Assembly (NCBI GenBank): GCA_017432325.1
Contig: JAFRJJ010000065.1
Coordinates: 1-58,540 of the forward strand
From: Solobacterium sp.
GTDB taxonomy: Bacteria; Bacillota_I; Bacilli_A; Erysipelotrichales; Erysipelotrichaceae
Length of the DNA: 58,540 bases
Direction: 5' to 3'
In this document: positions 26,248-34,163 of the stretch, one piece after another
Layout of the letters: each line of letters begins with the position of its first letter
Numbering within the stretch: the first letter of the stretch is position 1
Notes under the pieces: model-generated
Seen by the model: only the letters and a program-made list of their open reading frames with translations
What the model was told of the DNA's origin: nothing
The model's database searches: none
Translations under genes and position numbers: made by a program

Positions 26248-26840
26248 CAGTTCCGGATTACTCTTCCTTCTCTTCTTGGTTTGGCGGCAGGGTGTTCTCC
26301 TTCCGGATAGCCGAACATAATATGAATCTTCGCTTCATACTCTTCAGAAATACCCCACTGTCTCATCAGTTCCTGACCGCGTTCTGTTTCAAACGTTTCC
26401 TGTGCCCTTGCAATCATGCAGGAACCGATTCCCAGCGAATCCGCGCACAGCATCATGTTTTCACCGGCTACAGCCGCATCGACAATAAAGTTGTACCAGT
26501 TCTTCGGGGCAAAAATCGTGATGACAGTCGGAGCTCCGTTAAAGATACTGTGTGCTCCGCTATCCAGTTTCATAACGGGAGCCTTGCTCGATGCATCTCC
26601 TGTTTTCTCAGGCGGACGTACATTCACGATTTCCCTGAGTTTTTCGTAATTGATTTTCCCGATCTCATCGTTCAGTTCCTTATCCTGACATACGGCAAAC
26701 AACGGGGACTGCCTGCCGCCGGCGCAGGGAGCGTACTCTCCTGCTTCAATGATCATCTGAAGTTCTTCCTCTTTAATCTGTTCATCTTTGAATCTCCTGA
26801 TACTGCGTCTGTGCAGAATTGTGCTCATTACTTCGTTCAT
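26247..26840 (-). CDS. Nitroreductase-family flavoenzyme of the ACGX locus
   Basis: This 197-residue FMN enzyme has LHRRSIRRFKDEQIKEEEL at the N-terminus, APCAGGRQSP at about 37-46, a LGIGSCMIARAQET helix and a PAAKPRREGRV tail. It is a paralogue of the nitroreductase at 18634-19206. Its start overlaps the stop of the MDR gene by four bases and its stop shares a base with the next start, so it is tightly coupled in the peptide operon. The paralogue's operon has the same candidate operator, which links both enzymes in one regulon. Confidence 0.85.
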   Translation of the reverse strand: MNEVMSTILHRRSIRRFKDEQIKEEELQMIIEAGEYAPCAGGRQSPLFAVCQDKELNDEIGKINYEKLREIVNVRPPEKTGDASSKAPVMKLDSGAHSIFNGAPTVITIFAPKNWYNFIVDAAVAGENMMLCADSLGIGSCMIARAQETFETERGQELMRQWGISEEYEAKIHIMFGYPEGEHPAAKPRREGRVIRN

Positions 26841-27799
26841 ACTTCCTCCTTAATTACAACGATTTTTCCGTTTACTTTATGGCCGTCCATATCCATCAAT
26901 GCCTGACGGATATTGTCAAAACTGTATTCCGCGCCGTGGCACGGACTCAGATGATGTACATTCAGGAAATCCATGATCTCCGTTATAACTTCCTGTGTCG
27001 GATAATTGGAGAAGAAACCGGTCAGATAGACGCCATTGGGAATATCCTTGATCGGATCAAATCCGTTCAGTACGTATACATTTCCAAGAATACCGGTACT
27101 GCATACAATTCCGCCCCTCTGTATGCCGAGCATGGTATCCTTCACTGTTTTCGGTCCGACCAGTTCCAGGGCTTTGGTAATTCCTTTGGTTTTCAGTGTT
27201 TCCGCAAGATCCCCGGTATCCAGCAGAACTTCGTCTGCTTCTTTCAGCAGATCAAACTTGCTTTCTTTATGTGTTGTCGCAATGACTCTGCATCCAAGTG
27301 CTTTTGCGATCTGGATTGACGCATACCCGAGAGCACATGTGGCACCACGGATCAGAAACGTATCCTCCGGTTTCAGATCCAGACATTCAAACAATGATCC
27401 CCAGGCAGTAAAGTAGGTCTCCGGAACAGCAGCCAGTTCTGCCCAGGACATTTCCGTTTCAACAGGAAATACATGTGTTTCCGGAAGCAGTGCATATTCT
27501 GCATAGCTGCCGTTAAAAGAGCGTCCCATCCCGCCCATCAGAGAAATGACTTTCTGACCTTTCCGCAGGCCCGAATCCGATGGATCTTCCACAATACCCA
27601 CACATTCAATACCGGGAACCACCGGTTTTTTGATATAGGGTGCATTGATTTCAGATAATCTCAGAATCTGCTCGGAATGATTCAGCCCGAATCCCATCAC
27701 CTTTACCAATATCCATCCCGGTCTGACAGCAGGAATCTGTACTTCTGACATAACAGCATCCTGCGCCGGTGTTACTTTATCAATCAATACTGCTTTCAT
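26837..27799 (-). CDS. MDR/quinone-oxidoreductase-like dehydrogenase
   Basis: This 320-residue NAD(P)H-dependent oxidoreductase is of the medium-chain (QOR) class. It has a GroES-like N-terminal domain (VPGIECVGIVEDP near residue 61), a LIRGATCALGYASIQIAKALG nucleotide-binding segment near 150 and no structural-zinc cysteine cluster, as expected for quinone oxidoreductases and enoyl reductases. The substrate is unknown. ATGA overlaps join it to both neighbours: the radical SAM gene upstream and the nitroreductase downstream. That coupling argues for a role in the same pathway, possibly reducing the peptide product. Confidence 0.83.
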   Translation of the reverse strand: MKAVLIDKVTPAQDAVMSEVQIPAVRPGWILVKVMGFGLNHSEQILRLSEINAPYIKKPVVPGIECVGIVEDPSDSGLRKGQKVISLMGGMGRSFNGSYAEYALLPETHVFPVETEMSWAELAAVPETYFTAWGSLFECLDLKPEDTFLIRGATCALGYASIQIAKALGCRVIATTHKESKFDLLKEADEVLLDTGDLAETLKTKGITKALELVGPKTVKDTMLGIQRGGIVCSTGILGNVYVLNGFDPIKDIPNGVYLTGFFSNYPTQEVITEIMDFLNVHHLSPCHGAEYSFDNIRQALMDMDGHKVNGKIVVIKEEV

Positions 27800-28917
27800 G
27801 CATTTGTCTCCCGTAACTTATTGCTTTCTCCACTGATATAGGCTGTGCTGTTATCGATCAGTACTTTTTCTTTGAGCAGTCCCGGTACATGTTCCGCCCA
27901 GCATTGCGGATCTTCGGCATAGAAACTGCCGTTGGTTCCTCTGGCAACTGCAGGACACCCTCTGCACCAGGCAAGCAGTTTACACCTGGAACATTTCTCA
28001 AAATGCTCATATTCCCTGTACTCTTCCATCTTTGTAACCCAAAGATCCGCCAGTCTGTCTTCGAACACATTCCCCACCAGACTCTCTGCCACTCTCCGGC
28101 AGGCATATACCTCTCCGGTCGGAAGAATTGTCATATGACAGTTGCCGCAGTTACAGCCGGCGTAGATCATTCCTTCTTTTGCATAATCAGGAATTGTAAA
28201 CTGTCCCTTTTCATATTCGTACAAAGTCCACAGATGATCTTTTTTACTGAAATAGGTCTGGCATCCCTGTGCCTGATATTCCCGGAATTTCTGATCACAC
28301 GTTTCAAGCAGTTCTCTGTATTCCAGCGGTGTCATGGACGTATCCAGTTCTCCTCCGCTCGGAACATATCTGGAAAAAGCAAAGATATTCACACCGGCTT
28401 CCACAACCGCATCAATGATTCCCGGTACTTCCATCCGGTTTGTTTTGGAGACAGTAGTCATGATCACACTGCGGATGCCTGCACGGTTAATACACCCCAC
28501 TTTTTCCAGAGTGCATTCATAAGAACCGGGTTTCCGGAACCAGTCATGTGTCATTCGCAGGCCATCGATGGACAGCTGATATTTCTGGCAGCCATACCAT
28601 TTCAGTTCCCGGCAGACCTGATCATTCAGATGAAACGGATTACCCATGATCGTAAATGGGATCCGGTGATCATGGAAAAGCTCAAGCAATCTCCAGAAAT
28701 CAGGATGCAGAATCGGATCTCCTCCTGTCAGGTAAAAGTAAGGCGTCCTTTCATACACTTCGCAGAAATCCACACAGTTATAAAATGTTTCTTCCATTTC
28801 TTCCCAGTTCATGGAATCAATCTTTTTGCAGGTGTCTGCAGAAAAAATGTAACAGTGCTTGCATCGCTGATCACATTCATCCGTTATATGCCATTGAAAA
28901 GCAAAATATGGCTTCAT
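27796..28917 (-). CDS. Radical SAM/SPASM peptide maturase, ACGX system
   Basis: This 373-residue enzyme has the CX3CX2C cluster motif at C15-C19-C22 (CDQRCKHC), a TGGDPILHPDF radical SAM strand and a Cys-rich C-terminal SPASM region (CNCGNC, CRRVAE, CSRCKLLAWCRGC, DPQCW) for auxiliary 4Fe-4S clusters. Such enzymes form thioether or other crosslinks in ribosomal peptides. The gene lies next to a repeat peptide with Ala-Cys-Gly-X units, the arrangement named the ACGX system in protein family collections. The ATG at 28917 follows GGAGGTACACCC; an ATG 21 bases earlier lacks a site. Confidence 0.9.
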   Translation of the reverse strand: MKPYFAFQWHITDECDQRCKHCYIFSADTCKKIDSMNWEEMEETFYNCVDFCEVYERTPYFYLTGGDPILHPDFWRLLELFHDHRIPFTIMGNPFHLNDQVCRELKWYGCQKYQLSIDGLRMTHDWFRKPGSYECTLEKVGCINRAGIRSVIMTTVSKTNRMEVPGIIDAVVEAGVNIFAFSRYVPSGGELDTSMTPLEYRELLETCDQKFREYQAQGCQTYFSKKDHLWTLYEYEKGQFTIPDYAKEGMIYAGCNCGNCHMTILPTGEVYACRRVAESLVGNVFEDRLADLWVTKMEEYREYEHFEKCSRCKLLAWCRGCPAVARGTNGSFYAEDPQCWAEHVPGLLKEKVLIDNSTAYISGESNKLRETNA

Positions 28918-28974
28918 GGGTGTACCTCCGTTTCTCATATCAACAACAGATATCTCTGTATTCTTTTTTAATTT

Positions 28975-28997
28975 GAAATCCCCATTGGGAGGATTTC
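28975..28997 (-). other. Hairpin between precursor and maturase genes
   Basis: GAAATCC and GGATTTC form a seven-pair stem with a nine-base loop between the peptide stop and the radical SAM start. On the minus strand no T run follows, so it is more likely to protect the 3' end of a processed peptide mRNA than to terminate. This would give more precursor than enzyme. Confidence 0.5.
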
Positions 28998-29013
28998 TGT
29001 TCTGAGTAATGAA

Positions 29014-29253
29014 TTACTCAGGCTTCTTGGGTGCTTCAGCTGCTCCACAGGCCGCAGGTGCTTCTGCTGCTCCGCAAGCCGCAGGTTTTTCTTCTGCAGG
29101 CTTGTCTGCTGCGCCGCAGGCCGCAGGTGCTTCTGCTGCTCCGCAAGCCGCAGGTTTTTCTTCTGCAGGCTTGTCTGCTGCGCCGCATGCTGTTCCGCAT
29201 GCTGCAGGAGCCATGAATGTGTTTACCCATCCATTGAGATTGCTTAATGCCAT
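29014..29253 (-). CDS. ACGX-repeat precursor peptide (RiPP)
   Basis: This 79-residue peptide has a short leader (MALSNLNGWVNTFMAPA) and a low-complexity core made of Ala, Pro, Glu, Lys and six cysteines. Every cysteine sits in Ala-Cys-Gly-Ala/Thr. Two ACG units stand at the start of the core and four more occur in two 23-residue repeats, each holding a long KPAEEKPA spacer and a short AEAPA spacer. AAAGGAG precedes the ATG. The pattern is that of the ACGX-repeat peptides which accompany a dedicated radical SAM/SPASM enzyme, here the next gene. The product is unknown; Cys-derived crosslinks are the likely modification. No protease or exporter gene is adjacent. Confidence 0.9.
   Translation of the reverse strand: MALSNLNGWVNTFMAPAACGTACGAADKPAEEKPAACGAAEAPAACGAADKPAEEKPAACGAAEAPAACGAAEAPKKPE
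29041..29187 (-). repeat. 69-bp tandem repeat inside the peptide gene
   Basis: About 2.1 nearly identical 69-bp units encode the 23-residue repeats of the ACGX peptide. Near identity at the DNA level, including third codon positions, indicates recent expansion by recombination or slippage. Confidence 0.85.
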
Positions 29254-29317
29254 AGATCCTCTCCTTTCTCAGAAACGCTGTTCTTTATTTAAAATGTAAA
29301 AAGAAAAGCAAATCCAG

Positions 29318-29350
29318 AAAAGTACGCACCTTTTTGTAACCTGTGATTAC
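29318..29350. promoter_or_regulatory. Candidate HxlR operator of the ACGX operon
   Basis: AAAAGTACGCACC(TTTT) at 29318-29334 repeats twelve bases of the site at 19861. GTAAC-N5-ATTAC follows at 29336-29350. It lies 65 bases upstream of the peptide ATG and about 80 bases from the divergent hxlR-type gene, so one site can control both directions. Confidence 0.62.
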
Positions 29351-29432
29351 GTAGGGATTGTCAGATGATATGCAATATGCAAAAATGAATGTAACATTTG
29401 TTTTGATACCATAATATTAATGGAGTAATACT

Positions 29433-29759
29433 ATGAAAACTAAAGATGAATTACCTGAGTGCCCCGTGGCCACAACCGTACAGCTGATTGGAAGTAAATG
29501 GAAACTTCTGATTCTCAGAAATCTTCTTGCCAGACCATGGAGATTCAATGAATTAAAAAAAGACCTGGACGGAATCAGCCAGAAAGTTCTGACGGAAAGT
29601 CTCAGATCTATGGAAAGTGATGGAATCATTACACGTACTGTATATCCCGAAGTACCACCAAGAGTAGAATATGCTTTGAGTGAACTCGGAGAATCCATGC
29701 GTCCGATCATCAAGGCAATGGAAGGATTCGGAAACGATTATAAGCAGAAAATCCAATAA
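29433..29759 (+). CDS. HxlR-family transcriptional regulator
   Basis: This 108-residue winged-helix DNA-binding protein has the HxlR hallmarks: CPVATTVQLIGSKWKLLILRNLL with an N-terminal cysteine, RFNELKKDLDGISQKVLTESLRSMESDGIITR and YALSELGESM. Members such as YodB and HypR sense electrophiles or disulfide stress through that cysteine, and others sense aldehydes. GGAG precedes the ATG. It is divergent from the ACGX peptide operon and upstream of an iron-sulfur flavoprotein gene, so redox control of the modified-peptide genes is likely. Confidence 0.87.
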   Translation: MKTKDELPECPVATTVQLIGSKWKLLILRNLLARPWRFNELKKDLDGISQKVLTESLRSMESDGIITRTVYPEVPPRVEYALSELGESMRPIIKAMEGFGNDYKQKIQ

Positions 29760-29807
29760 GAAAGATGGTGTTTGCTGAGAGATTCATGTAAACCCAGAAG
29801 GAAGCAA

Positions 29808-30338
29808 ATGAAGAATGTATTGTTAATAAACGGCAGTGTACGGCCGAATGGTACTACCGCCGGATCATTAAAGTCCATGGAGCAGTATCTTACAGAACAT
29901 GAAATCGGCTGTTCCTGGTTTCAGCTGAAGCCGGTCCCTCAGAGAGGCTGCATTTCATGCAGCTCCTGTAAGGAAACACACCGCTGTCAGTTCAATGACG
30001 ATCAGTGCAACGAACTGATTGAAAAGATTCTTGAAGCAGATGCTGTTGTGATTGGTTCTCCGGTCTATTTTGCCGGACCAAACGGGCTGCTTTGCGCTTT
30101 GCTGGACAGGGCATTTTTCGCAGCATCCAATTACGGGGAACTGTTTCGCGGGAAGGCAGGAGCGGCTGTTGTTTCCTCTTGGAGAGAAGGCGGTACGGCC
30201 GCATTGGACAGGCTGAACAAATACTTCACATTCGCCGAGATGAATATCATTTCCAGCAATTACTGGAATTCGGTATTGAACAGAAATGATTCATACGGAG
30301 AAGCTGTGATTCAGAGACTGTCCGAAAATCTGGTGTAA
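29808..30338 (+). CDS. Iron-sulfur flavoprotein / NADPH-dependent FMN reductase family
   Basis: This 176-residue flavodoxin-fold protein begins with LLINGSVRPNGTTAGSL, the FMN-phosphate loop, and carries ADAVVIGSPVYFAGPNGLL in the middle. A compact cluster motif C-X2-C-X2-C-X5-C (CISCSSCKETHRC) near residue 50 matches iron-sulfur flavoproteins, which pass electrons between ferredoxin and FMN. The ATG at 29808 follows AAGGAAG. It lies 48 bases after the HxlR gene and may share its promoter. It could supply or drain electrons for the redox enzymes of the adjacent peptide operon. Confidence 0.83.
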   Translation: MKNVLLINGSVRPNGTTAGSLKSMEQYLTEHEIGCSWFQLKPVPQRGCISCSSCKETHRCQFNDDQCNELIEKILEADAVVIGSPVYFAGPNGLLCALLDRAFFAASNYGELFRGKAGAAVVSSWREGGTAALDRLNKYFTFAEMNIISSNYWNSVLNRNDSYGEAVIQRLSENLV

Positions 30339-30357
30339 TATCTCAAAAAGGAGTGAT

Positions 30358-31251
30358 ATGAACACAGATAATCTGAAGTACTTTTTGGCTGTATATGAAA
30401 CGCAGTCTGTACCCAGAGCGGCTGAGCGCATCAGCATCTCCACACAGGGACTCGGAAAAGCCATCCGGCTGCTGGAAGAACAGTTCGGTACGGAACTGTT
30501 CCGCAAGGAAAACGGTGCCATGATACCCACACCTGCCGCAAAACTGCTGTATCCGGAAATCACTGCACTTCTGGAACAGGAAGATAAACTGAAGAATACC
30601 CTGCATGATTACCTCAGACAGTCTGATATCCGCTTTGCCGTACCGGATCAATACGAAATCGGCTATGCCCTGAAACGCAATATTTACCGCTATAACGAAT
30701 TATTCGGCACGAATATCGAATGTATTCCCGTCAGTTATTCTGATCCGATAGAAGAACAGGACAGAATCCTTTTGGAAGGAGAATGCGATTACCGGATCAT
30801 TAACCGTATCTTTAACCAGCTGGACGGATTCCGCACACATCCTCTGTGTACGATACGCTTTGTGCCCGTTGTAAACAGAAACAATCCCATCGCTTCATCT
30901 TCGTATATTTCATGGAACGATCTGAAAGATCAGGAAATCATTGTTGAAAACACAGAATATCCCTATGTACAGCAGATCATTGCGACATGCAGAAAAGCCG
31001 GATTTGAGCCGAATATCATGACAGCAGAAGGAGATTTGTTTGCTGTGCAGATGGTACGCCGGGAAAATCATACAGTCTACTTTACCAAACATGCTTCTCT
31101 GTTTGCCGGCAGCAGCGAACAGCCGGAATTCTGCACACCGGATCTTTCTCCCGTGATTTCCAGCAACTTTATCGTTCAGGGAAGAAAAGAAAAATGGAAT
31201 CCCCATTTTATTGCCTGGCTTTCCGAAGCAATGGAACAGGAATTCCGTTAA
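30358..31251 (+). CDS. LysR-family transcriptional regulator
   Basis: This 297-residue regulator has a LysR HTH (LKYFLAVYETQSVPRAAERIS, GLGKAIRLLEEQFGTELFRK) and a C-terminal effector domain. AAGGAG lies five bases before the ATG. It lies 19 bases after the iron-sulfur flavoprotein gene, so HxlR, flavoprotein and LysR genes probably form one operon. Its target could be that operon or the divergent AEC/dehydrogenase genes downstream. The effector is unknown. Confidence 0.85.
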   Translation: MNTDNLKYFLAVYETQSVPRAAERISISTQGLGKAIRLLEEQFGTELFRKENGAMIPTPAAKLLYPEITALLEQEDKLKNTLHDYLRQSDIRFAVPDQYEIGYALKRNIYRYNELFGTNIECIPVSYSDPIEEQDRILLEGECDYRIINRIFNQLDGFRTHPLCTIRFVPVVNRNNPIASSSYISWNDLKDQEIIVENTEYPYVQQIIATCRKAGFEPNIMTAEGDLFAVQMVRRENHTVYFTKHASLFAGSSEQPEFCTPDLSPVISSNFIVQGRKEKWNPHFIAWLSEAMEQEFR

Positions 31252-31260
31252 TCTGTACTT

Positions 31261-31280
31261 TGGGCCTTCGGGCCTTTTTT
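31261..31280 (+). terminator. Intrinsic terminator with UUCG loop
   Basis: GGCC-TTCG-GGCC followed by six T ends the LysR transcript; it overlaps the last codon of the convergent transporter gene. Confidence 0.85.
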
Positions 31281-32229
31281 ACATGAACAGTGTTGTATAA
31301 ATGATGGTCATGATCGGAATAGTTACAATGCACAGTACTGTTGTCAGGACATTGACTGCACCTGCGCGCTTTACATCTGCACCGATCAATGCGGCATAGC
31401 CGATAACCGTAGCGGCGGAAGGTGCGGAACCTGCCATGACAATGATGAACATTGCATCCTTTGTGACCTCGGAGATTGCAGGAATCCGTGTAATTGCCAG
31501 TATTGCAATCAGAGCAAGCGGGAAGACAATCAGGCGGAACAGACAGACAAGGAATGCACCTTTGTTCGTGAATGCTTCTTTGAGATCACTGTAGCCAAGT
31601 CCGATGCCCAGCACAAGCATAAACAGCGGTGTGAGCAGATTGCCGAAGTTTGTGATCGCATTCGTGATTGCGGCCGGGAATACAATCGGTGTAACCAGGC
31701 CGTTTACAAAGAAGTAAATCAGACCGAGAATGCTTGCAATGATATTCGGATTCGTGATGATCTTATTCAGGTTTACCTGATCTTTACCCTGAAGAAGAAT
31801 AACACCGTAGGTGAAGAAGATAATCTGATGGATGGCAATATATGCGGCGAGATAGAATACCGCGATATCACCCATGACGGCACTCAGAATCGGGATCAGA
31901 AGATTTCCGCAGTTGGTAAACATCAGGGATGCCTGATCAATCGCGGAGAAATGCAGTGTCTTTCCGAGAAGTCTGCCGCCTAGGGCGAACAGGCTCATGG
32001 CAATTAAGCATCCCAGAGCTACCATACCGAGTCCCATGATACGCTCTGTCTGGTATTCAATCATGAAGCCCTTGAAGATAATGCACGGACATGCAATGTA
32101 CAGGGCAATCTTGGACATTACCGCAGAATCTGACTGAGTGAAGAATTTCTTCCTTCCGAGGAAGAAGCCGATTGCAATCATCACAAAGATTGCAATAATC
32201 GCTTTAATCAGAGATATACTGAATTCCAT
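31279..32229 (-). CDS. AEC (auxin efflux carrier) family transporter
   Basis: This 316-residue membrane protein has about ten helices in two inverted halves, with FFLGRKKFFTQSDSAVMSKIALYIACPC near the N-terminus and MAGSAPSAATVIGYAALIG near the C-terminus, typical of the AEC family. Bacterial members export or import small dicarboxylates such as malate and malonate. I choose the ATG at 32229, behind GGCGG; a GTG at 32241 directly after the upstream stop is possible. It is cotranscribed with a hydroxyacid dehydrogenase, so a hydroxy or keto acid is the likely substrate. Confidence 0.82.
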   Translation of the reverse strand: MEFSISLIKAIIAIFVMIAIGFFLGRKKFFTQSDSAVMSKIALYIACPCIIFKGFMIEYQTERIMGLGMVALGCLIAMSLFALGGRLLGKTLHFSAIDQASLMFTNCGNLLIPILSAVMGDIAVFYLAAYIAIHQIIFFTYGVILLQGKDQVNLNKIITNPNIIASILGLIYFFVNGLVTPIVFPAAITNAITNFGNLLTPLFMLVLGIGLGYSDLKEAFTNKGAFLVCLFRLIVFPLALIAILAITRIPAISEVTKDAMFIIVMAGSAPSAATVIGYAALIGADVKRAGAVNVLTTVLCIVTIPIMTIIYTTLFM

Positions 32230-32241
32230 AATTACCGCCAC

Positions 32242-33132
32242 TTACTTTTTCTCAATTACTTCATCCGCCTGTGCTTCATACAGTTTGGCAATGGACCATA
32301 CATCTTCTTTCGGGAATCTGCCGAAAGCTGTCTGGAACAGTTCGAATGTATGAGAAGTAGCGTTCATCGGTACATGGACCTGATGTGCCAGTTCAAGTGT
32401 GATATTGACGTCTTTATACAGTGTTGTGATCTTTGCGCTGCCTGCTTCAAAATCACGGTTAATCAATTTATCTGAGAAATGTTTGAACCATCCGGAGCCG
32501 ACAACGGAATCGCCGATGACGCCTGCCAGCAGTTCCGGATCAAGACCTGCTTTTGTGCCGAGCAGCAGACTTTCCACAGCAGCCGTACATGTATTGGCAA
32601 CCATTGCCTGCAGGCAGCTCTTAACTGTCTGGCCGAGACCGACTTCATTTCCTACGTAATATACTTTCTTCGAAATCAGTTCCAGCATATCCTTAACTTT
32701 TTCATATTCGCTTTCTTCACCAGACACCATCAATGTCAGAGTTCCAGCATCAGCACCGAATGATCCGCCTGTCATCGGGCAGTCCAGCAGTGAGAACGTA
32801 TGACCCTTTGCTTCCTCTGCAAGTTTCTTTGCGGATTCCGCACCGACAGAAGAATTCAGCACAACAACTGCTCCCTCCTTCAGTGTTTCAGCCAGACCGT
32901 TTTCTCCAAAAAGAACATCATGTGCCTGCTGTCCGTTCATGACGATAACGAATACCGCATCGGCATCTTTTGCCGCTTCGACAGGACTTGTGCAGCCTTT
33001 ACCGCCGGCATTTACCAGACGTTCCACGGCCTGCGGAACAATGTCATATCCTTTGACTTCACAATCCTTCATCAGATTTTTAGCAACCCCGAAACCCATA
33101 GCTCCGAGTCCGATTACTGCAGCTGTTTTCAT
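32242..33132 (-). CDS. 3-hydroxyisobutyrate dehydrogenase-family oxidoreductase
   Basis: This 296-residue NAD(P)-dependent beta-hydroxyacid dehydrogenase has GLGAMGFGVAKNL at residues 8-20 for nucleotide binding, CPMTGGSFGADAGTL near 120 for substrate binding and catalytic Lys in GLGQTVKSCLQAM near 170. Relatives include tartronate semialdehyde reductase, 3-hydroxyisobutyrate and L-threonate dehydrogenases. GGAGGG precedes the ATG. It is first in a two-gene operon with an AEC transporter. The precise hydroxyacid is not determined. Confidence 0.87.
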   Translation of the reverse strand: MKTAAVIGLGAMGFGVAKNLMKDCEVKGYDIVPQAVERLVNAGGKGCTSPVEAAKDADAVFVIVMNGQQAHDVLFGENGLAETLKEGAVVVLNSSVGAESAKKLAEEAKGHTFSLLDCPMTGGSFGADAGTLTLMVSGEESEYEKVKDMLELISKKVYYVGNEVGLGQTVKSCLQAMVANTCTAAVESLLLGTKAGLDPELLAGVIGDSVVGSGWFKHFSDKLINRDFEAGSAKITTLYKDVNITLELAHQVHVPMNATSHTFELFQTAFGRFPKEDVWSIAKLYEAQADEVIEKK

Positions 33133-33233
33133 ACTTTTTACCCTCCGTATTTCTAACTTGATAAAACTTTAACTTTTCGGAAAGGAATACTGAAGAATCA
33201 GACAGTTTCGCTTTCAGAAACCTGATGTTTCAA

Positions 33234-33272
33234 CAAAAAACACACTATGCTGTCTTTGATGTGCAAGTGTGT
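33234..33272 (-). terminator. Intrinsic terminator
   Basis: ACACACT and AGTGTGT pair across a 19-base loop and are followed on the minus strand by six T. It ends the RpiR / Nif3-like operon. Confidence 0.65.
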
Positions 33273-33281
33273 CATTTTTAT

Positions 33282-34163
33282 TTATTTTCTCAGCAGATAG
33301 TGATTTGCATCTCCGGATTGGAGATAAATCGTTTTTATCTCTTCTTCCAGAGCATCCGGAAGCCAGTGCAGCATATATTTCATTCCCGGTTCCTCAGTGT
33401 TGAAATGACCGGCTGTCAGAATGGCTTTGGGATCTCCCAGCTGTATTCCATCCCGCATATAGATGTTTACTGTGTAATCAATCAGTTCCATTGCGATTAC
33501 CAGATCGATATTCCGTTTATCAATCATTGTAATCTTTTCATTATCATTGAACATAATATGCATCGGGATGCATGCATAATGAATTTCCGTTTCCGGATCA
33601 CCGATCAGTCTGATTCCGTTCAAGCCGGCTCCTTCCATGATCATGTCGGCAATTTCCCAGACCTTCATGCCCTGAAAGTTCAGCATAATCGGCATACTGT
33701 ACTGAAGAGGGGTTCTGATGGCAGGAACGTAATAACGGTCCAATCCGGTCTTATAAAGGAATCCTTTAAAGATACCGTCAACCCATCCGCCTTTTCCGTC
33801 AGGTATTCCGGAATGAATGTAGTCATGGAATCTCCATACCGTGATCTGATATTCATCCAGCAGTGCTTTTTTTCTGAGATAAACACTGTTTCTGTTTTCT
33901 TCCAGCCATTCCGTATGGTCCCCGTGATTCCAGAACAGCGATTCATGGCATACAATCAGATTCACCCCGTTCTCATGTGCTTTTCTGATCACATCAACAG
34001 AGGCATAACAGGTTGTCGCAATGCCGGTGCACTCTTTGTCTACTGAACCGTACGCAACTATATCCCGGCTGGTTTCATCCCGGATCGGCTGATTCGTACC
34101 GTTAAGCGCATCTATTCCGCGCGTATACTTCTTGATCTTTTCAATCACTTCACTGATTTTCAT
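33282..34163 (-). CDS. Nif3-like (DUF34) dinuclear metal protein
   Basis: This 293-residue protein is of the Nif3/DUF34 family, hexameric proteins that bind two metal ions. The metal-binding elements are visible as NLIVCHESLFW near residue 70 and AGHFNTEEPGMKY near the C-terminus, matching the family's HHP and GH...E motifs with local variation. Biochemical roles are uncertain; GTP cyclohydrolase I type 2 names in databases are not proven. It overlaps the upstream RpiR gene by 14 bases and is therefore tied to the divergent PTS permease. Confidence 0.8.
   Translation of the reverse strand: MKISEVIEKIKKYTRGIDALNGTNQPIRDETSRDIVAYGSVDKECTGIATTCYASVDVIRKAHENGVNLIVCHESLFWNHGDHTEWLEENRNSVYLRKKALLDEYQITVWRFHDYIHSGIPDGKGGWVDGIFKGFLYKTGLDRYYVPAIRTPLQYSMPIMLNFQGMKVWEIADMIMEGAGLNGIRLIGDPETEIHYACIPMHIMFNDNEKITMIDKRNIDLVIAMELIDYTVNIYMRDGIQLGDPKAILTAGHFNTEEPGMKYMLHWLPDALEEEIKTIYLQSGDANHYLLRK

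Noticed and set aside
29041..29187. CRISPR-like or VNTR repeat array
   Set aside because: The repeats are in frame, encode the peptide core and have no spacers.
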